From an uncultured Campylobacter sp. (GTDB lineage Bacteria > Campylobacterota > Campylobacteria > Campylobacterales > Campylobacteraceae), in NCBI GenBank assembly GCA_947090385.1, contig CAMUNZ010000058.1, positions 1 to 6,480 on the forward strand: a stretch of DNA of 6,480 bases, written 5' to 3'. How positions within the stretch are numbered: position 1 is the stretch's first letter; the number at the start of each line of letters is the position of its first letter. The translations under genes and the position numbers were made by a program. The notes below the pieces were generated by a model. It had not been told where the DNA came from, searched no databases, and was given only the letters and a program-made list of their open reading frames with translations. Shown here one piece after another: positions 1 through 5,396 of the stretch.

Positions 1-531
1 AATTGCACTAATTCCAGCGATAATTGCTTGAATCATAGGATTGTGAAGAAAAAATACATTTATGATTGAGCCAATAACAACTACAATCAAAGAAATAAAT
101 AGAAATTTTCCCCAAGAGGCAAAATTATAATTGCTTTTCATAGCAACTACGCTTAAAACTCCAAAAATTATAGCTGTAAGTCCAAAAGCTTGTGTTACAA
201 CATTACCAAGACCAGCGCCTATATAGAAACTTAAAGTAGGTCCAAGTGTAAGCCCTGTAACAAATGTAAATGCAAATAAAACTACTAAAGCTAGAGTTGA
301 ATTTCTTTTTGCTGTGAAAAATAGCCCAAATAAAAGCGCAAATTCTAAAATAACTAAAGCCCAAGAAAATGTTTTAAAATAACTCATTCCTATAAATCCG
401 CCAGCAGTACCGGCGATTAAACTAGCTGCCACTAATTGATAAGTTTGCTTTATAAATACGCTTAAATCACTCTGTGAAGCTTCTTCGTAAGATACTGAAT
501 TATCTACATAATTTCTATCGTATAGACTCAA
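1..531 (-). CDS. Bax inhibitor-1/YccA family membrane protein (3' end cut by window)
   Basis: Partial gene: 177 residues read without a stop to the window edge; family members are usually about 230-240 residues, so roughly the last quarter is missing. The start is TTG at 531-529, chosen because AAGGAGAG (543-536) lies four bases upstream and no ATG is near. A hydrophilic N-terminus of about 30 residues (MSLYDRNYV...) is followed by hydrophobic segments at about 31-50, 55-73, 79-97, 100-109, 114-131, 143-162 and 166-177. The family signature is visible: GLTLGPTLSFY at 93-103, then TAIIFGVLS (119-127), a lysine (K132) and WGKFLF (140-145). The family is an inner-membrane protein group related to eukaryotic TMBIM/BI-1, some of which are pH-gated calcium leak channels; the bacterial role is poorly defined. 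It is transcribed away from the tRNA. Family assignment is firm; physiological role is not claimed. Confidence 0.9.
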   Translation of the reverse strand, partial: MSLYDRNYVDNSVSYEEASQSDLSVFIKQTYQLVAASLIAGTAGGFIGMSYFKTFSWALVILEFALLFGLFFTAKRNSTLALVVLFAFTFVTGLTLGPTLSFYIGAGLGNVVTQAFGLTAIIFGVLSVVAMKSNYNFASWGKFLFISLIVVVIGSIINVFFLHNPMIQAIIAGISAI

Positions 532-535
532 TTTT

Positions 536-543
536 CTCTCCTT
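536..543 (-). promoter_or_regulatory. Ribosome binding site fixing a TTG start
   Basis: Read on the minus strand this is AAGGAGAG, a near-perfect anti-Shine-Dalgarno match, four bases before TTG at 531. It is the reason for calling the non-ATG start of the Bax inhibitor-1 family gene. Confidence 0.8.
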
Positions 544-564
544 AAATTGATTTAAAATTTATGG

Positions 565-570
565 ATTTTA
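565..570 (-). promoter_or_regulatory. Putative -10 element for the Bax inhibitor-1 family gene
   Basis: TAAAAT on the minus strand, preceded by GGA and a run of T as in Campylobacter vegetative promoters, which rely on the -10 box and upstream T-rich DNA rather than a -35 box. It would give a leader of roughly 27 bases ending in the strong ribosome binding site. Prediction from sequence only. Confidence 0.45.
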
Positions 571-650
571 TCCAAAAAAAATTAATATATGTTGAAAAAA
601 AATCATTTTGTTAAAAAATATTTTTAATTTATATGTAAGTTTATTTTAGA

Positions 651-656
651 TAAAAT
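651..656 (+). promoter_or_regulatory. Putative -10 element for the tRNA (and possibly nikR)
   Basis: TAAAAT preceded by TTTTAGA, about 18 bases before the first tRNA base, which suits a start near 663 and a short 5' leader for RNase P to remove. The upstream DNA is T/A-rich with no obvious -35. It is back to back with the minus-strand promoter around 565-570. As no separate promoter is visible between the tRNA and nikR, it may serve both. Confidence 0.5.
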
Positions 657-673
657 CTCAGCTTTCATTTTTT

Positions 674-750
674 GCCTAGGTAGCTCAGCTGGTTAGAGCG
701 CTGGTCTCATAAGCCGGAGGTCGGGAGTTCAAGTCTCCCCCTAGGCACCA
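674..750 (+). tRNA. tRNA with CAT anticodon (elongator tRNA-Met, or tRNA-Ile2)
   Basis: A complete cloverleaf of 77 bases can be folded by eye. Acceptor stem GCCTAGG (674-680) pairs with CCTAGGC (740-746), followed by discriminator A747 and an encoded CCA (748-750). The D arm is GCTC/GAGC with loop AGCTGGTTA. The anticodon stem CTGGT/GCCGG includes G-T pairs, with loop CTCATAA and anticodon CAT at 708-710. The T arm is GGGAG/CTCCC with loop TTCAAGT. The perfect first acceptor pair (G-C) and the lack of three G-C pairs next to the anticodon loop argue against initiator tRNA-fMet. CAT is also the gene-level anticodon of tRNA-Ile2, whose C34 is changed to lysidine by TilS to read AUA. I favour elongator Met but cannot exclude Ile2. 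Confidence 0.95.
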
Positions 751-779
751 CTTTCGTTTTGGTTTCAATCATTTTTTTT

Positions 780-784
780 AAGGA
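780..784 (+). promoter_or_regulatory. Ribosome binding site fixing the TTG start of nikR
   Basis: AAGGA, five bases before TTG at 790. It follows a run of eight T (772-779). No in-frame ATG precedes the conserved ribbon-helix-helix domain, so TTG is the only reasonable start. Confidence 0.65.
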
Positions 785-789
785 TAAAT

Positions 790-1206
790 TTGGATAAAAA
801 TATAATTAGATTTAGCGTTTCGCTTCCAAAGAATTTACTTGAAATTTTGGATAATATGGTAAAAAAAGAGCAATATGTTTCTCGTAGTGAGCTTACAAGA
901 GATTTGATAAGAGAAAAAATTGTAAAAGATTCTTGGCAAAATGAAGAAAATGAAGTTGTAGCCGTTTTTGTTTGTGTTTATGATCATCATGAAAATGATC
1001 TTTTGGCTAAAAAAATGTCGATTGAACATGATGCTAAAATAAAAATAATTTGCACAAATCATATTCATATGGATCATAATAATTGCCTTGAAACTTCTAT
1101 TTTAAGGGGAAATGCAAAACTTATCAAAGAATTTTCAAGTCAAATAGCTGGGCTTAAAAGCATAAAATTCACAAATCTTATAAAAGCTGGAATTCCGCAA
1201 GATTAA
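790..1206 (+). CDS. nikR: Nickel-responsive transcriptional regulator NikR
   Basis: Encodes 138 residues, close to the usual NikR length (133 in E. coli, 148 in H. pylori). Residues 4-45 form a ribbon-helix-helix DNA-binding domain: beta strand IIRFSVSLP, then helices around LLEILDNMV and SRSELTRDLIRE. Residues 55-135 form the ACT-like, nickel-binding tetramer domain. The four square-planar nickel ligands of E. coli NikR (His76, His87, His89, Cys95) align with His80, His91, His93 and Cys99 in the stretch NHIHMDHNNCLE, so metal sensing should be intact. NikR with nickel represses or, in Helicobacter, also activates nickel uptake and nickel-enzyme genes; its targets are not in this window. The TTG start follows AAGGA at 780-784. 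It lies 39 bp after the tRNA with no visible promoter or terminator between, and its last four bases overlap the end of miaA on the other strand. Identity is secure; targets are unknown here. Confidence 0.95.
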   Translation: MDKNIIRFSVSLPKNLLEILDNMVKKEQYVSRSELTRDLIREKIVKDSWQNEENEVVAVFVCVYDHHENDLLAKKMSIEHDAKIKIICTNHIHMDHNNCLETSILRGNAKLIKEFSSQIAGLKSIKFTNLIKAGIPQD

Positions 1207-2099
1207 ATATTTAAATTTTTGTAAATCACCTCTTTGATTTTTGAAATTTCTTCACAAATTCTTTCATTAAATTGTCCTTTGTTAAAAGTTCTTTGTCTTT
1301 TTGCGAGTTGTATTGTGTGAAGTGAGATTAAATTTTTGCATTCTAAAATCGCATTTTGAGAATTGATTTTGCCAAATTTTCCATCTAAATACTCTTTGCA
1401 TTCTTTTAATCCTATCGATTTTAGTGGTTTTAAATCGCTTTTATAATTGTCGAAAAGAAATTTTGCTTCTTCTATTAATCCATTTTTAAACATCTCATTT
1501 GTACGAGTTTTGATTCTGTTTTTTAATATTTCTTTGTTCCAAATTATCTCAAAAATTTTTATATTATTAATTATTGGATTTTGAGTATTTTTTTTAAACC
1601 AAACAGAAGGAATTTCGCCAGTTTGTAACCAAATTTTAGCCCATTTTTGCATTCTAAATTTATCATTTTTGCTAAATTTTTCACAAAATTTTGGATCAAT
1701 TTCTTTACATTTTTGATAAATTTCTTCGTCATTTAAATTTATATTTATATTGTCTATTTTTGGTGAAATTCCGCTAATCATAGTTTTTAGATAAAATCCG
1801 CTTCCGCCAGTTATTATCAAAGGAATTTCATTTTTTTGTGCAAATTTTTTTGCTTTTTTATATTCATCTATAAAATTTACTACATTAAAATTTTGATTTA
1901 CATCTACTAAATTTATACCAAAATGTTTAATTTTTGATAGTTCTTGCGAATTTGGTTTTGCTGATGCAATATTTATTTGCTTATAAATGCAAAGACTATC
2001 AAGACTTAAAATAACTCCTTTGATATCTTTTGCTATTTCAATTGCAAGGGCCGATTTTCCAGATGCAGTAACTCCGATAATTGCGAATTCAAAAAACAC
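1203..2099 (-). CDS. miaA: tRNA dimethylallyltransferase MiaA
   Basis: MiaA transfers a dimethylallyl group from DMAPP to N6 of adenosine 37 in tRNAs reading UNN codons (i6A37, later ms2i6A), which steadies codon-anticodon pairing. The protein is 298 residues, normal for the family. The N-terminal P-loop GVTASGKS spans 9-16; SLDSLCIYKQ (32-41) carries the catalytic aspartate D34 of the family DSxQ/YR motif, with SAKP at 46-49. GGSGFYLK (98-105) is the family GGTGLYL motif, ND..R (145-149) begins the tRNA-binding region, and IGLKE..EYLDG plus QLAKRQRTF close the C-terminus. The start is GTG at 2099-2097 with GGAG (2109-2106) six bases upstream. It is convergent with nikR, overlapping it by 4 bp, and divergent from mqnP. 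The single arginine at 149 and 'GLKE' in place of 'GYKE' are mild deviations from enterobacterial MiaA. Confidence 0.95.
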   Translation of the reverse strand: MFFEFAIIGVTASGKSALAIEIAKDIKGVILSLDSLCIYKQINIASAKPNSQELSKIKHFGINLVDVNQNFNVVNFIDEYKKAKKFAQKNEIPLIITGGSGFYLKTMISGISPKIDNININLNDEEIYQKCKEIDPKFCEKFSKNDKFRMQKWAKIWLQTGEIPSVWFKKNTQNPIINNIKIFEIIWNKEILKNRIKTRTNEMFKNGLIEEAKFLFDNYKSDLKPLKSIGLKECKEYLDGKFGKINSQNAILECKNLISLHTIQLAKRQRTFNKGQFNERICEEISKIKEVIYKNLNI

Positions 2100-2119
2100 T
2101 TAAAACTCCAAAAATGGCG

Positions 2120-2125
2120 ATTATA
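2120..2125 (-). promoter_or_regulatory. Putative -10 element for miaA
   Basis: A perfect TATAAT on the minus strand in the context TTTTGATATAATCG, with T-rich DNA upstream. It implies transcription starting near 2113, a leader of about 14 bases, and GGAG at 2109-2106 just inside it. Confidence 0.55.
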
Positions 2126-2159
2126 TCAAAATTTAAAAATAAATAAATTTATATTTTGC

Positions 2160-2165
2160 TAAAAT
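2160..2165 (+). promoter_or_regulatory. Putative -10 element for the mqnP operon
   Basis: TAAAAT preceded by TATTTTGC, about 24 bases before the mqnP ATG. The predicted start near 2172 leaves GGAG (2178-2181) inside a leader of about 18 bases. It is divergent from the miaA promoter, with only about 35 bp between the two -10 boxes. Confidence 0.5.
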
Positions 2166-2189
2166 TGTCAATTTTACGGAGAAATATTT

Positions 2190-3053
2190 ATGTTAAAACT
2201 CTTAAAAGATTTTAGCGAACTTGTTGTTTTTAAACACTCAATTTTTGCTATGCCTTTTATTTTGGTTGCTATGTTTGTGGCAAATACAACAGAATTTAAT
2301 ACCTTATGGTTTGGTTTTAAAATTCTGTTTTTAGCAATTATTTGTGCTGTTAGTGCTAGAAATTTTGCTATGGCTTTTAATAGATTTTTGGATGCTGATA
2401 TTGATGTGAAAAATCCAAGATCTCAAAATCGACCAAGCGTTGATGGAAGAATTTCATCAAGTCAAAATTTAAAATTTATTTTTTTAAATTGTTTAATTTT
2501 TGTGCTTGCAACTTTTTTTATAAATTCTTTAGCTTTTAAACTTTCTTTGCCAATTTTAGTGGTTTTGGCTTTTTATTCTTATGTAAAAAGATTTAGTGTA
2601 AATTGTCATTTAGTTTTGGGATTTTGTGATGGAATTTCTGCGATTGCTGGCGCCGTAATGGTACTAAATTATGTACCATTATGGAGTTTATTGTTGTGTT
2701 TTGGAGTTACTTTTTGGGTTGGCGGATTTGACATTTTGTATAGTTTGCAAGATATAAAATTTGACAAAGAAAATTCGCTTTTTAGCATACCTTCAATTTT
2801 TGGAGAAAAAAGTTCATTTTACATAGCCTCGCTTTTTCACGTTATTGCTATACTTTTTTGGTTTTTATTTGTTTTAGCTGCTGGGCTTGGTTTTTGGGCA
2901 TTTTTAGGCGTTTTTATAAGTGGCACGATTTTGTATTTTGAACATAAAATTGTAAGAAATGATTTTAAAAATATAGATAAAGCATTTTTTACATTAAATG
3001 GATATTTAAGTTTTGTATTTTTTGTGTTTATAATTTTTGATATTTGGAGTTAA
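2190..3053 (+). CDS. mqnP: UbiA-family prenyltransferase, probably MqnP (menaquinone pathway)
   Basis: Integral membrane prenyltransferase of 287 residues, the usual size for UbiA/MqnP. It is rich in hydrophobic segments, about eight or nine in all. The first aspartate motif is NRFLDADID at 64-72 (NxxxDxxxD), followed by the conserved KNPRSQNRP. The second is DILYSLQDIKFD at 181-192 (D181, D188, D192), followed by SIPSIFG. These motifs bind magnesium-diphosphate of the polyprenyl donor. In Campylobacterota, which use the futalosine route and make menaquinone rather than ubiquinone, this homologue is thought to prenylate the aromatic precursor 1,4-dihydroxy-6-naphthoate; annotation as UbiA (4-hydroxybenzoate prenyltransferase) is the common alternative label. 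ATG at 2190 has GGAG (2178-2181) eight bases upstream. The next gene starts two bases after this stop, so the two are probably translated from one mRNA. Family is certain; substrate is inferred from lineage. Confidence 0.88.
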   Translation: MLKLLKDFSELVVFKHSIFAMPFILVAMFVANTTEFNTLWFGFKILFLAIICAVSARNFAMAFNRFLDADIDVKNPRSQNRPSVDGRISSSQNLKFIFLNCLIFVLATFFINSLAFKLSLPILVVLAFYSYVKRFSVNCHLVLGFCDGISAIAGAVMVLNYVPLWSLLLCFGVTFWVGGFDILYSLQDIKFDKENSLFSIPSIFGEKSSFYIASLFHVIAILFWFLFVLAAGLGFWAFLGVFISGTILYFEHKIVRNDFKNIDKAFFTLNGYLSFVFFVFIIFDIWS

Positions 3054-3054
3054 T

Positions 3055-3477
3055 ATGGAATTATATTTTATCGCTGGATTTTGTGTTGTACTTTTGATTT
3101 TGCTTATCGTAATGTATATAAAAGATAGAGAAAGTGAGAGAAAATTTGCTCGTTTTGAGCAGGTTTTAGAAGATAATATGCAAGAATTTTTTATTATAAA
3201 AAAAGATTTTGTTGCTATAAAAAAAATGATCGATGATTTAAATGTCGGTGATTTTAGTGATAAAATAGACGAACAAGTCGAAATGAAAATCGCACCAATA
3301 ATTCGTTCTTTGCAAATGATAGATAATGTAGTAAAAGATAAAATAGGCACAAATTCGCAAGAAAGTTTAGTTATAAATGAATTTCAAAATGGAAAAAGCA
3401 TAGAAGAGATAGCAAATGAATATTCTATGAGTTATCAAGGTGTTGAGTTTATTTTAAAATTAAATCAATTGATATAA
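3055..3477 (+). CDS. Small membrane-anchored protein with coiled coil and C-terminal HTH-like segment, function unknown
   Basis: Encodes 140 residues from ATG at 3055, chosen over an in-frame TTG at 3037 because GGAG at 3046-3049 sits five bases upstream of the ATG; that ribosome binding site lies inside the last codons of mqnP. Residues 3-22 are one strongly hydrophobic helix (IAGFCVVLLILLIVMYI), followed by a positively charged stretch KDRESERKFAR, so the bulk should be cytoplasmic. Residues 28-62 and 69-97 look helical and coiled-coil prone. Residues 105-138 (NGKSIEEIANEYSMSYQGVE...) resemble a helix-turn-helix of the type found at the C-terminus of DUF2802/DUF6115-like small membrane proteins. 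The gap of one base after the mqnP stop indicates an operon. It ends in the hairpin that also closes gene A. I do not recognise a specific function. Confidence 0.82.
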   Translation: MELYFIAGFCVVLLILLIVMYIKDRESERKFARFEQVLEDNMQEFFIIKKDFVAIKKMIDDLNVGDFSDKIDEQVEMKIAPIIRSLQMIDNVVKDKIGTNSQESLVINEFQNGKSIEEIANEYSMSYQGVEFILKLNQLI

Positions 3478-3734
3478 ATTCCGCCAAATTTCGGCGGAAT
3501 TTATTATCCAAAAAATGAATAAATATCGTCTAGTAAGAAATATTTTTTCTCAGCTGTACCTTTGTAAAATACATTTAAATAATTATCAAAAGCTTCTTTA
3601 AAAAATCCTTCTTTACTCATTTTAATTAACTCTTGATCTAAATATTTTTTTAATTGTGAGTTATTTTTTGCTACGCCAATTCCCAAGAAATCAGCTTTTC
3701 CTAAATTTTTAATATTTACTTCAAAATCTGAATC
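3473..3734. repeat. Direct repeat, A/B 3' tract, copy in A (262 bp)
   Basis: By base-by-base reading this is identical to 4410-4671 at a constant offset of 937. It covers the terminator and codons for residues 192-267 of A. The first 133 bp (3473-3605) are also identical to 5397-5529 in gene C. Identity stops sharply at 3735. Confidence 0.95.
3474..3504. terminator. Bidirectional hairpin terminator between the mqnP operon and SBP gene A
   Basis: Inverted repeat AAATTCCGCC (3476-3485) and GGCGGAATTT (3493-3502) around a 7-base loop, extendable to 12 bp. The G-C core has A-rich DNA on one side and T-rich on the other, so it can work in both directions. It overlaps the stop codons of both convergent genes (TAA 3475-3477 on plus; the last base of the minus-strand stop at 3504). 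The T tract is short and broken (AATTTATTA), so efficiency is uncertain. An identical hairpin follows genes B and C. Confidence 0.75.
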
Positions 3735-4307
3735 TATGATTGGAAACGCAAGAACGATCAAATTATCATTTGCCATTGCATCGCCTTCTTCTGCTTTTAA
3801 TCTCCTATAACAATCTCCAGCAGTTTTGCATTCTATGATATTAAATTTTTTTTCTTTAAAGAAATTTTCAGCTGTAGCTCCTTTTTCTATCAAAATTTTT
3901 TTATCTCTTAAATCATTTAAACTACTTACATGAGTGCTTTTTGGTGTTAAAACTCCTATATTTACACTAAAATATGGACTTGTAAAATCCACCAATTGCT
4001 TTCTTTCTTCTGTGATTGTAAATGTGGCTATTATGATATCTACTTTATTTTCTTGAAGAAATGTTGTTCTATCATTTACTTTAACTGGTACAAATTCTAC
4101 TCTTCCTTTTTTGTCACCAAATATATTTTTTGTTATTTTGTTTGCCATTTCGATCTCAAAACCTTCAAAATTTCCATCTTTAAAAGTTGAAAATGGTGGT
4201 TGATCTCCAAAAACTCCAATCCTTACAACTCCTTGTTCTCTAATTTCTTGGAGCGAGTTTGCAAACAAAAAGCCGATCGATAAGATGAATACAATTAACT
4301 TTTTCAT
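3504..4307 (-). CDS. Periplasmic amino-acid-binding protein of an ABC transporter (SBP family 3), copy A, mosaic
   Basis: Encodes 267 residues from ATG at 4307-4305, chosen over an in-frame upstream ATG at 4340 because AAAGGA (about 4322-4317) lies nine bases before it and a classic signal peptide then begins at residue 1 (MKKLIVFILSIGFLFA). There is no lipobox cysteine, so a free periplasmic protein is expected. The fold is bacterial solute-binding family 3, like CjaA and PEB1a of C. jejuni. GVFGDQPPFSTF (31-42) lines lobe 1, and ATFTITEERKQLVDFTSPY (94-112) carries Arg102, the usual ligand carboxylate binder. D181 in DAMANDN is the usual amino-group binder. A likely disulfide pair C160/C166 lies in lobe 2. 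Ligand is probably a polar amino acid or cysteine; not determinable here. Residues 120-188 are encoded by DNA identical to gene C, while 94-124 and 192-267 are encoded by DNA identical to gene B. No transporter membrane or ATPase gene is nearby. Confidence 0.93.
   Translation of the reverse strand: MKKLIVFILSIGFLFANSLQEIREQGVVRIGVFGDQPPFSTFKDGNFEGFEIEMANKITKNIFGDKKGRVEFVPVKVNDRTTFLQENKVDIIIATFTITEERKQLVDFTSPYFSVNIGVLTPKSTHVSSLNDLRDKKILIEKGATAENFFKEKKFNIIECKTAGDCYRRLKAEEGDAMANDNLIVLAFPIIDSDFEVNIKNLGKADFLGIGVAKNNSQLKKYLDQELIKMSKEGFFKEAFDNYLNVFYKGTAEKKYFLLDDIYSFFG
3744..3949. repeat. Direct repeat, A/C lobe-2 tract, copy in A (206 bp)
   Basis: Identical to 5668-5873 at a constant offset of 1924. 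Encodes residues 120-188 of A. It fills almost exactly the gap between the two A/B identity tracts. Confidence 0.95.
3937..4028. repeat. Direct repeat, second A/B tract, copy in A (92 bp)
   Basis: Identical to 4874-4965. Encodes residues 94-124 of A, including the ATFTITEER...SPY ligand-binding motif and the first hinge. It overlaps the A/C tract by 13 bp (3937-3949). Immediately beyond it (4029-4059) A again matches C with one mismatch and differs from B. Confidence 0.93.
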
Positions 4308-4347
4308 GTTTAACTTTCCTTTTATTTTGTAAATAAACAATTGAAAA

Positions 4348-4353
4348 ATTGTA
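4348..4353 (-). promoter_or_regulatory. Putative -10 element for SBP gene A
   Basis: TACAAT on the minus strand, one base off TATAAT, about 41 bases before the ATG. The same hexamer sits at the matching place upstream of gene B, and in both genes TTTAAGAT lies exactly eight bases further upstream (4369-4362 here). That conservation in otherwise drifting leader DNA is the main support. Confidence 0.4.
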
Positions 4354-4409
4354 TAATTAAAATCTTAAACAAAAATAAAATTTTTAATAGATTTGAAAAA
4401 CAGAGATTG

Positions 4410-4671
4410 TATAAATTCCGCCAAATTTCGGCGGAATTTATTATCCAAAAAATGAATAAATATCGTCTAGTAAGAAATATTTTTTCTCAGCTGTACCTTT
4501 GTAAAATACATTTAAATAATTATCAAAAGCTTCTTTAAAAAATCCTTCTTTACTCATTTTAATTAACTCTTGATCTAAATATTTTTTTAATTGTGAGTTA
4601 TTTTTTGCTACGCCAATTCCCAAGAAATCAGCTTTTCCTAAATTTTTAATATTTACTTCAAAATCTGAATC
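4410..4671. repeat. Direct repeat, A/B 3' tract, copy in B (262 bp)
   Basis: Identical partner of 3473-3734. Beyond 4671 the two genes differ over about 200 bp and become identical again at 4874. Confidence 0.95.
4411..4441 (-). terminator. Hairpin terminator of SBP gene B
   Basis: Exact copy of the hairpin at 3474-3504: AAATTCCGCC and GGCGGAATTT arms with a 7-base loop, starting at the last base of the gene B stop codon. It separates B from the leader of A downstream, so A should need its own promoter. Confidence 0.7.
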
Positions 4672-5253
4672 CAAAACTGCAAAAGCAAGGACAACTAGAT
4701 TATCGTCCACCATAGCGTCGCCTTCACCATCTTTTAATTTTTTATAACATTCCGCGGAAGTGTCGCAATAAATGATATTAACTCCTCTTTCTTTAAAGAA
4801 ATCTTCCGCTGTTGTGCCCCTTTTTATCAAAAATCTTTTATCTTTTAAATCGTCTAAACTATTTACATGATTACTTTTTGGTGTTAAAACTCCTATATTT
4901 ACACTAAAATATGGACTTGTAAAATCCACCAATTGCTTTCTTTCTTCTGTGATTGTAAATGTGGCCAAAACCATATCTACTTTATTATCTTGAAGAGCTG
5001 AAATTCTTTCATTTGATTTAAGTGGTATAGTTTTAACTTCGCCTTGTTTATCGCCAAATATATTTTTTGTTATTTTATGTGCCATTTCTATCTCAAAACC
5101 TTCACATTTTCCATCTTTACAAGTTGAAAACGGTGGCTGTGCTATATAAACTCCAATCCTTATAACTCCTTGTTCTCTAATTTCTTGGAGTGAGTTTGCA
5201 AACAAAAAACCAAAAACTCCAATTGATAAAAATAATAAAATCAATCTTTTCAT
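4441..5253 (-). CDS. Periplasmic amino-acid-binding protein of an ABC transporter (SBP family 3), copy B
   Basis: Encodes 270 residues, aligned to copy A without internal gaps after a signal peptide that is three residues longer (MKRLILLFLSIGVFGFLFA). ATG at 5253-5251 has AAAGGA nine bases upstream. Family-3 landmarks are R105 in ATFTITEERKQLVDFTSPY and D184 in DAMVDDN. Lobe 2 holds C163 and C169, matching the cysteine pair of A and C. B alone has two more cysteines, C45 and C50 (STCKDGKCEG), where A and C have phenylalanine. B also has VYIAQPPF where A has VFGDQPPF, losing an acidic residue next to the pocket. These changes suggest a different ligand or an extra disulfide (inference). DNA is identical to A over the last 262 bp of the unit and over 4874-4965, but clearly diverged between. 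It lies 103 bp upstream of A's hairpin-separated leader and has its own terminator. Confidence 0.93.
   Translation of the reverse strand: MKRLILLFLSIGVFGFLFANSLQEIREQGVIRIGVYIAQPPFSTCKDGKCEGFEIEMAHKITKNIFGDKQGEVKTIPLKSNERISALQDNKVDMVLATFTITEERKQLVDFTSPYFSVNIGVLTPKSNHVNSLDDLKDKRFLIKRGTTAEDFFKERGVNIIYCDTSAECYKKLKDGEGDAMVDDNLVVLAFAVLDSDFEVNIKNLGKADFLGIGVAKNNSQLKKYLDQELIKMSKEGFFKEAFDNYLNVFYKGTAEKKYFLLDDIYSFFG
4874..4965. repeat. Direct repeat, second A/B tract, copy in B (92 bp)
   Basis: Identical partner of 3937-4028. Bounded by mismatches at 4873 and 4966. Confidence 0.93.
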
Positions 5254-5299
5254 GTTTAATTTTCCTTTTATTTTATAGATAACATTTTAAAAATTGAGG

Positions 5300-5305
5300 A
5301 TTGTA
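5300..5305 (-). promoter_or_regulatory. Putative -10 element for SBP gene B
   Basis: TACAAT on the minus strand, about 47 bases before the ATG of gene B, with TTTAAGAT (5321-5314) eight bases upstream, the same arrangement as gene A. The DNA from here to the gene C terminator (about 5306-5396) is AT-rich and otherwise holds only a weak short inverted repeat (ACAC/GTGT near 5363-5375). Confidence 0.4.
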
Positions 5306-5396
5306 TTACTAATATCTTAAAACAAGGTAAATTTTTAAAAAATTAAGCATCAAATGTTAAAAACACATTTAGTGTCTTTTAAATGTAATAAAATTA

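Noticed and set aside
674..750. tRNA as an integration site for a genomic island
   Set aside because: No integrase nearby and no second copy of the tRNA 3' end in the window; flanking genes look like core genes.
835..1077. Minus-strand open frame inside nikR
   Set aside because: Antisense to a gene with clear domains; no ribosome binding site and AT-driven composition.
2100..2189. NikR operator in the miaA/mqnP intergenic region
   Set aside because: No convincing dyad matching known NikR sites; the AT-rich half-sites of Helicobacter are too loose to call here by eye.
3006..3350. Minus-strand open frame over the mqnP/small protein junction
   Set aside because: Lies antisense to two well-supported genes, serine/isoleucine/lysine-rich low-complexity product, no start signals.
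3844..3855. Runs of eight A or T in genes and leaders (also 1588-1595, 772-779, 5768-5779, 6246-6253) as phase-variation tracts
   Set aside because: Such runs are expected by chance in DNA this AT-rich; Campylobacter phase variation typically uses longer G/C tracts, none of which occur here.
3996..4190. Plus-strand open frame inside SBP gene A
   Set aside because: Antisense shadow of a conserved family-3 coding region.
4341..4538. Plus-strand open frame between genes A and B
   Set aside because: Mostly antisense to the gene B end and its terminator; no ribosome binding site or recognisable protein.
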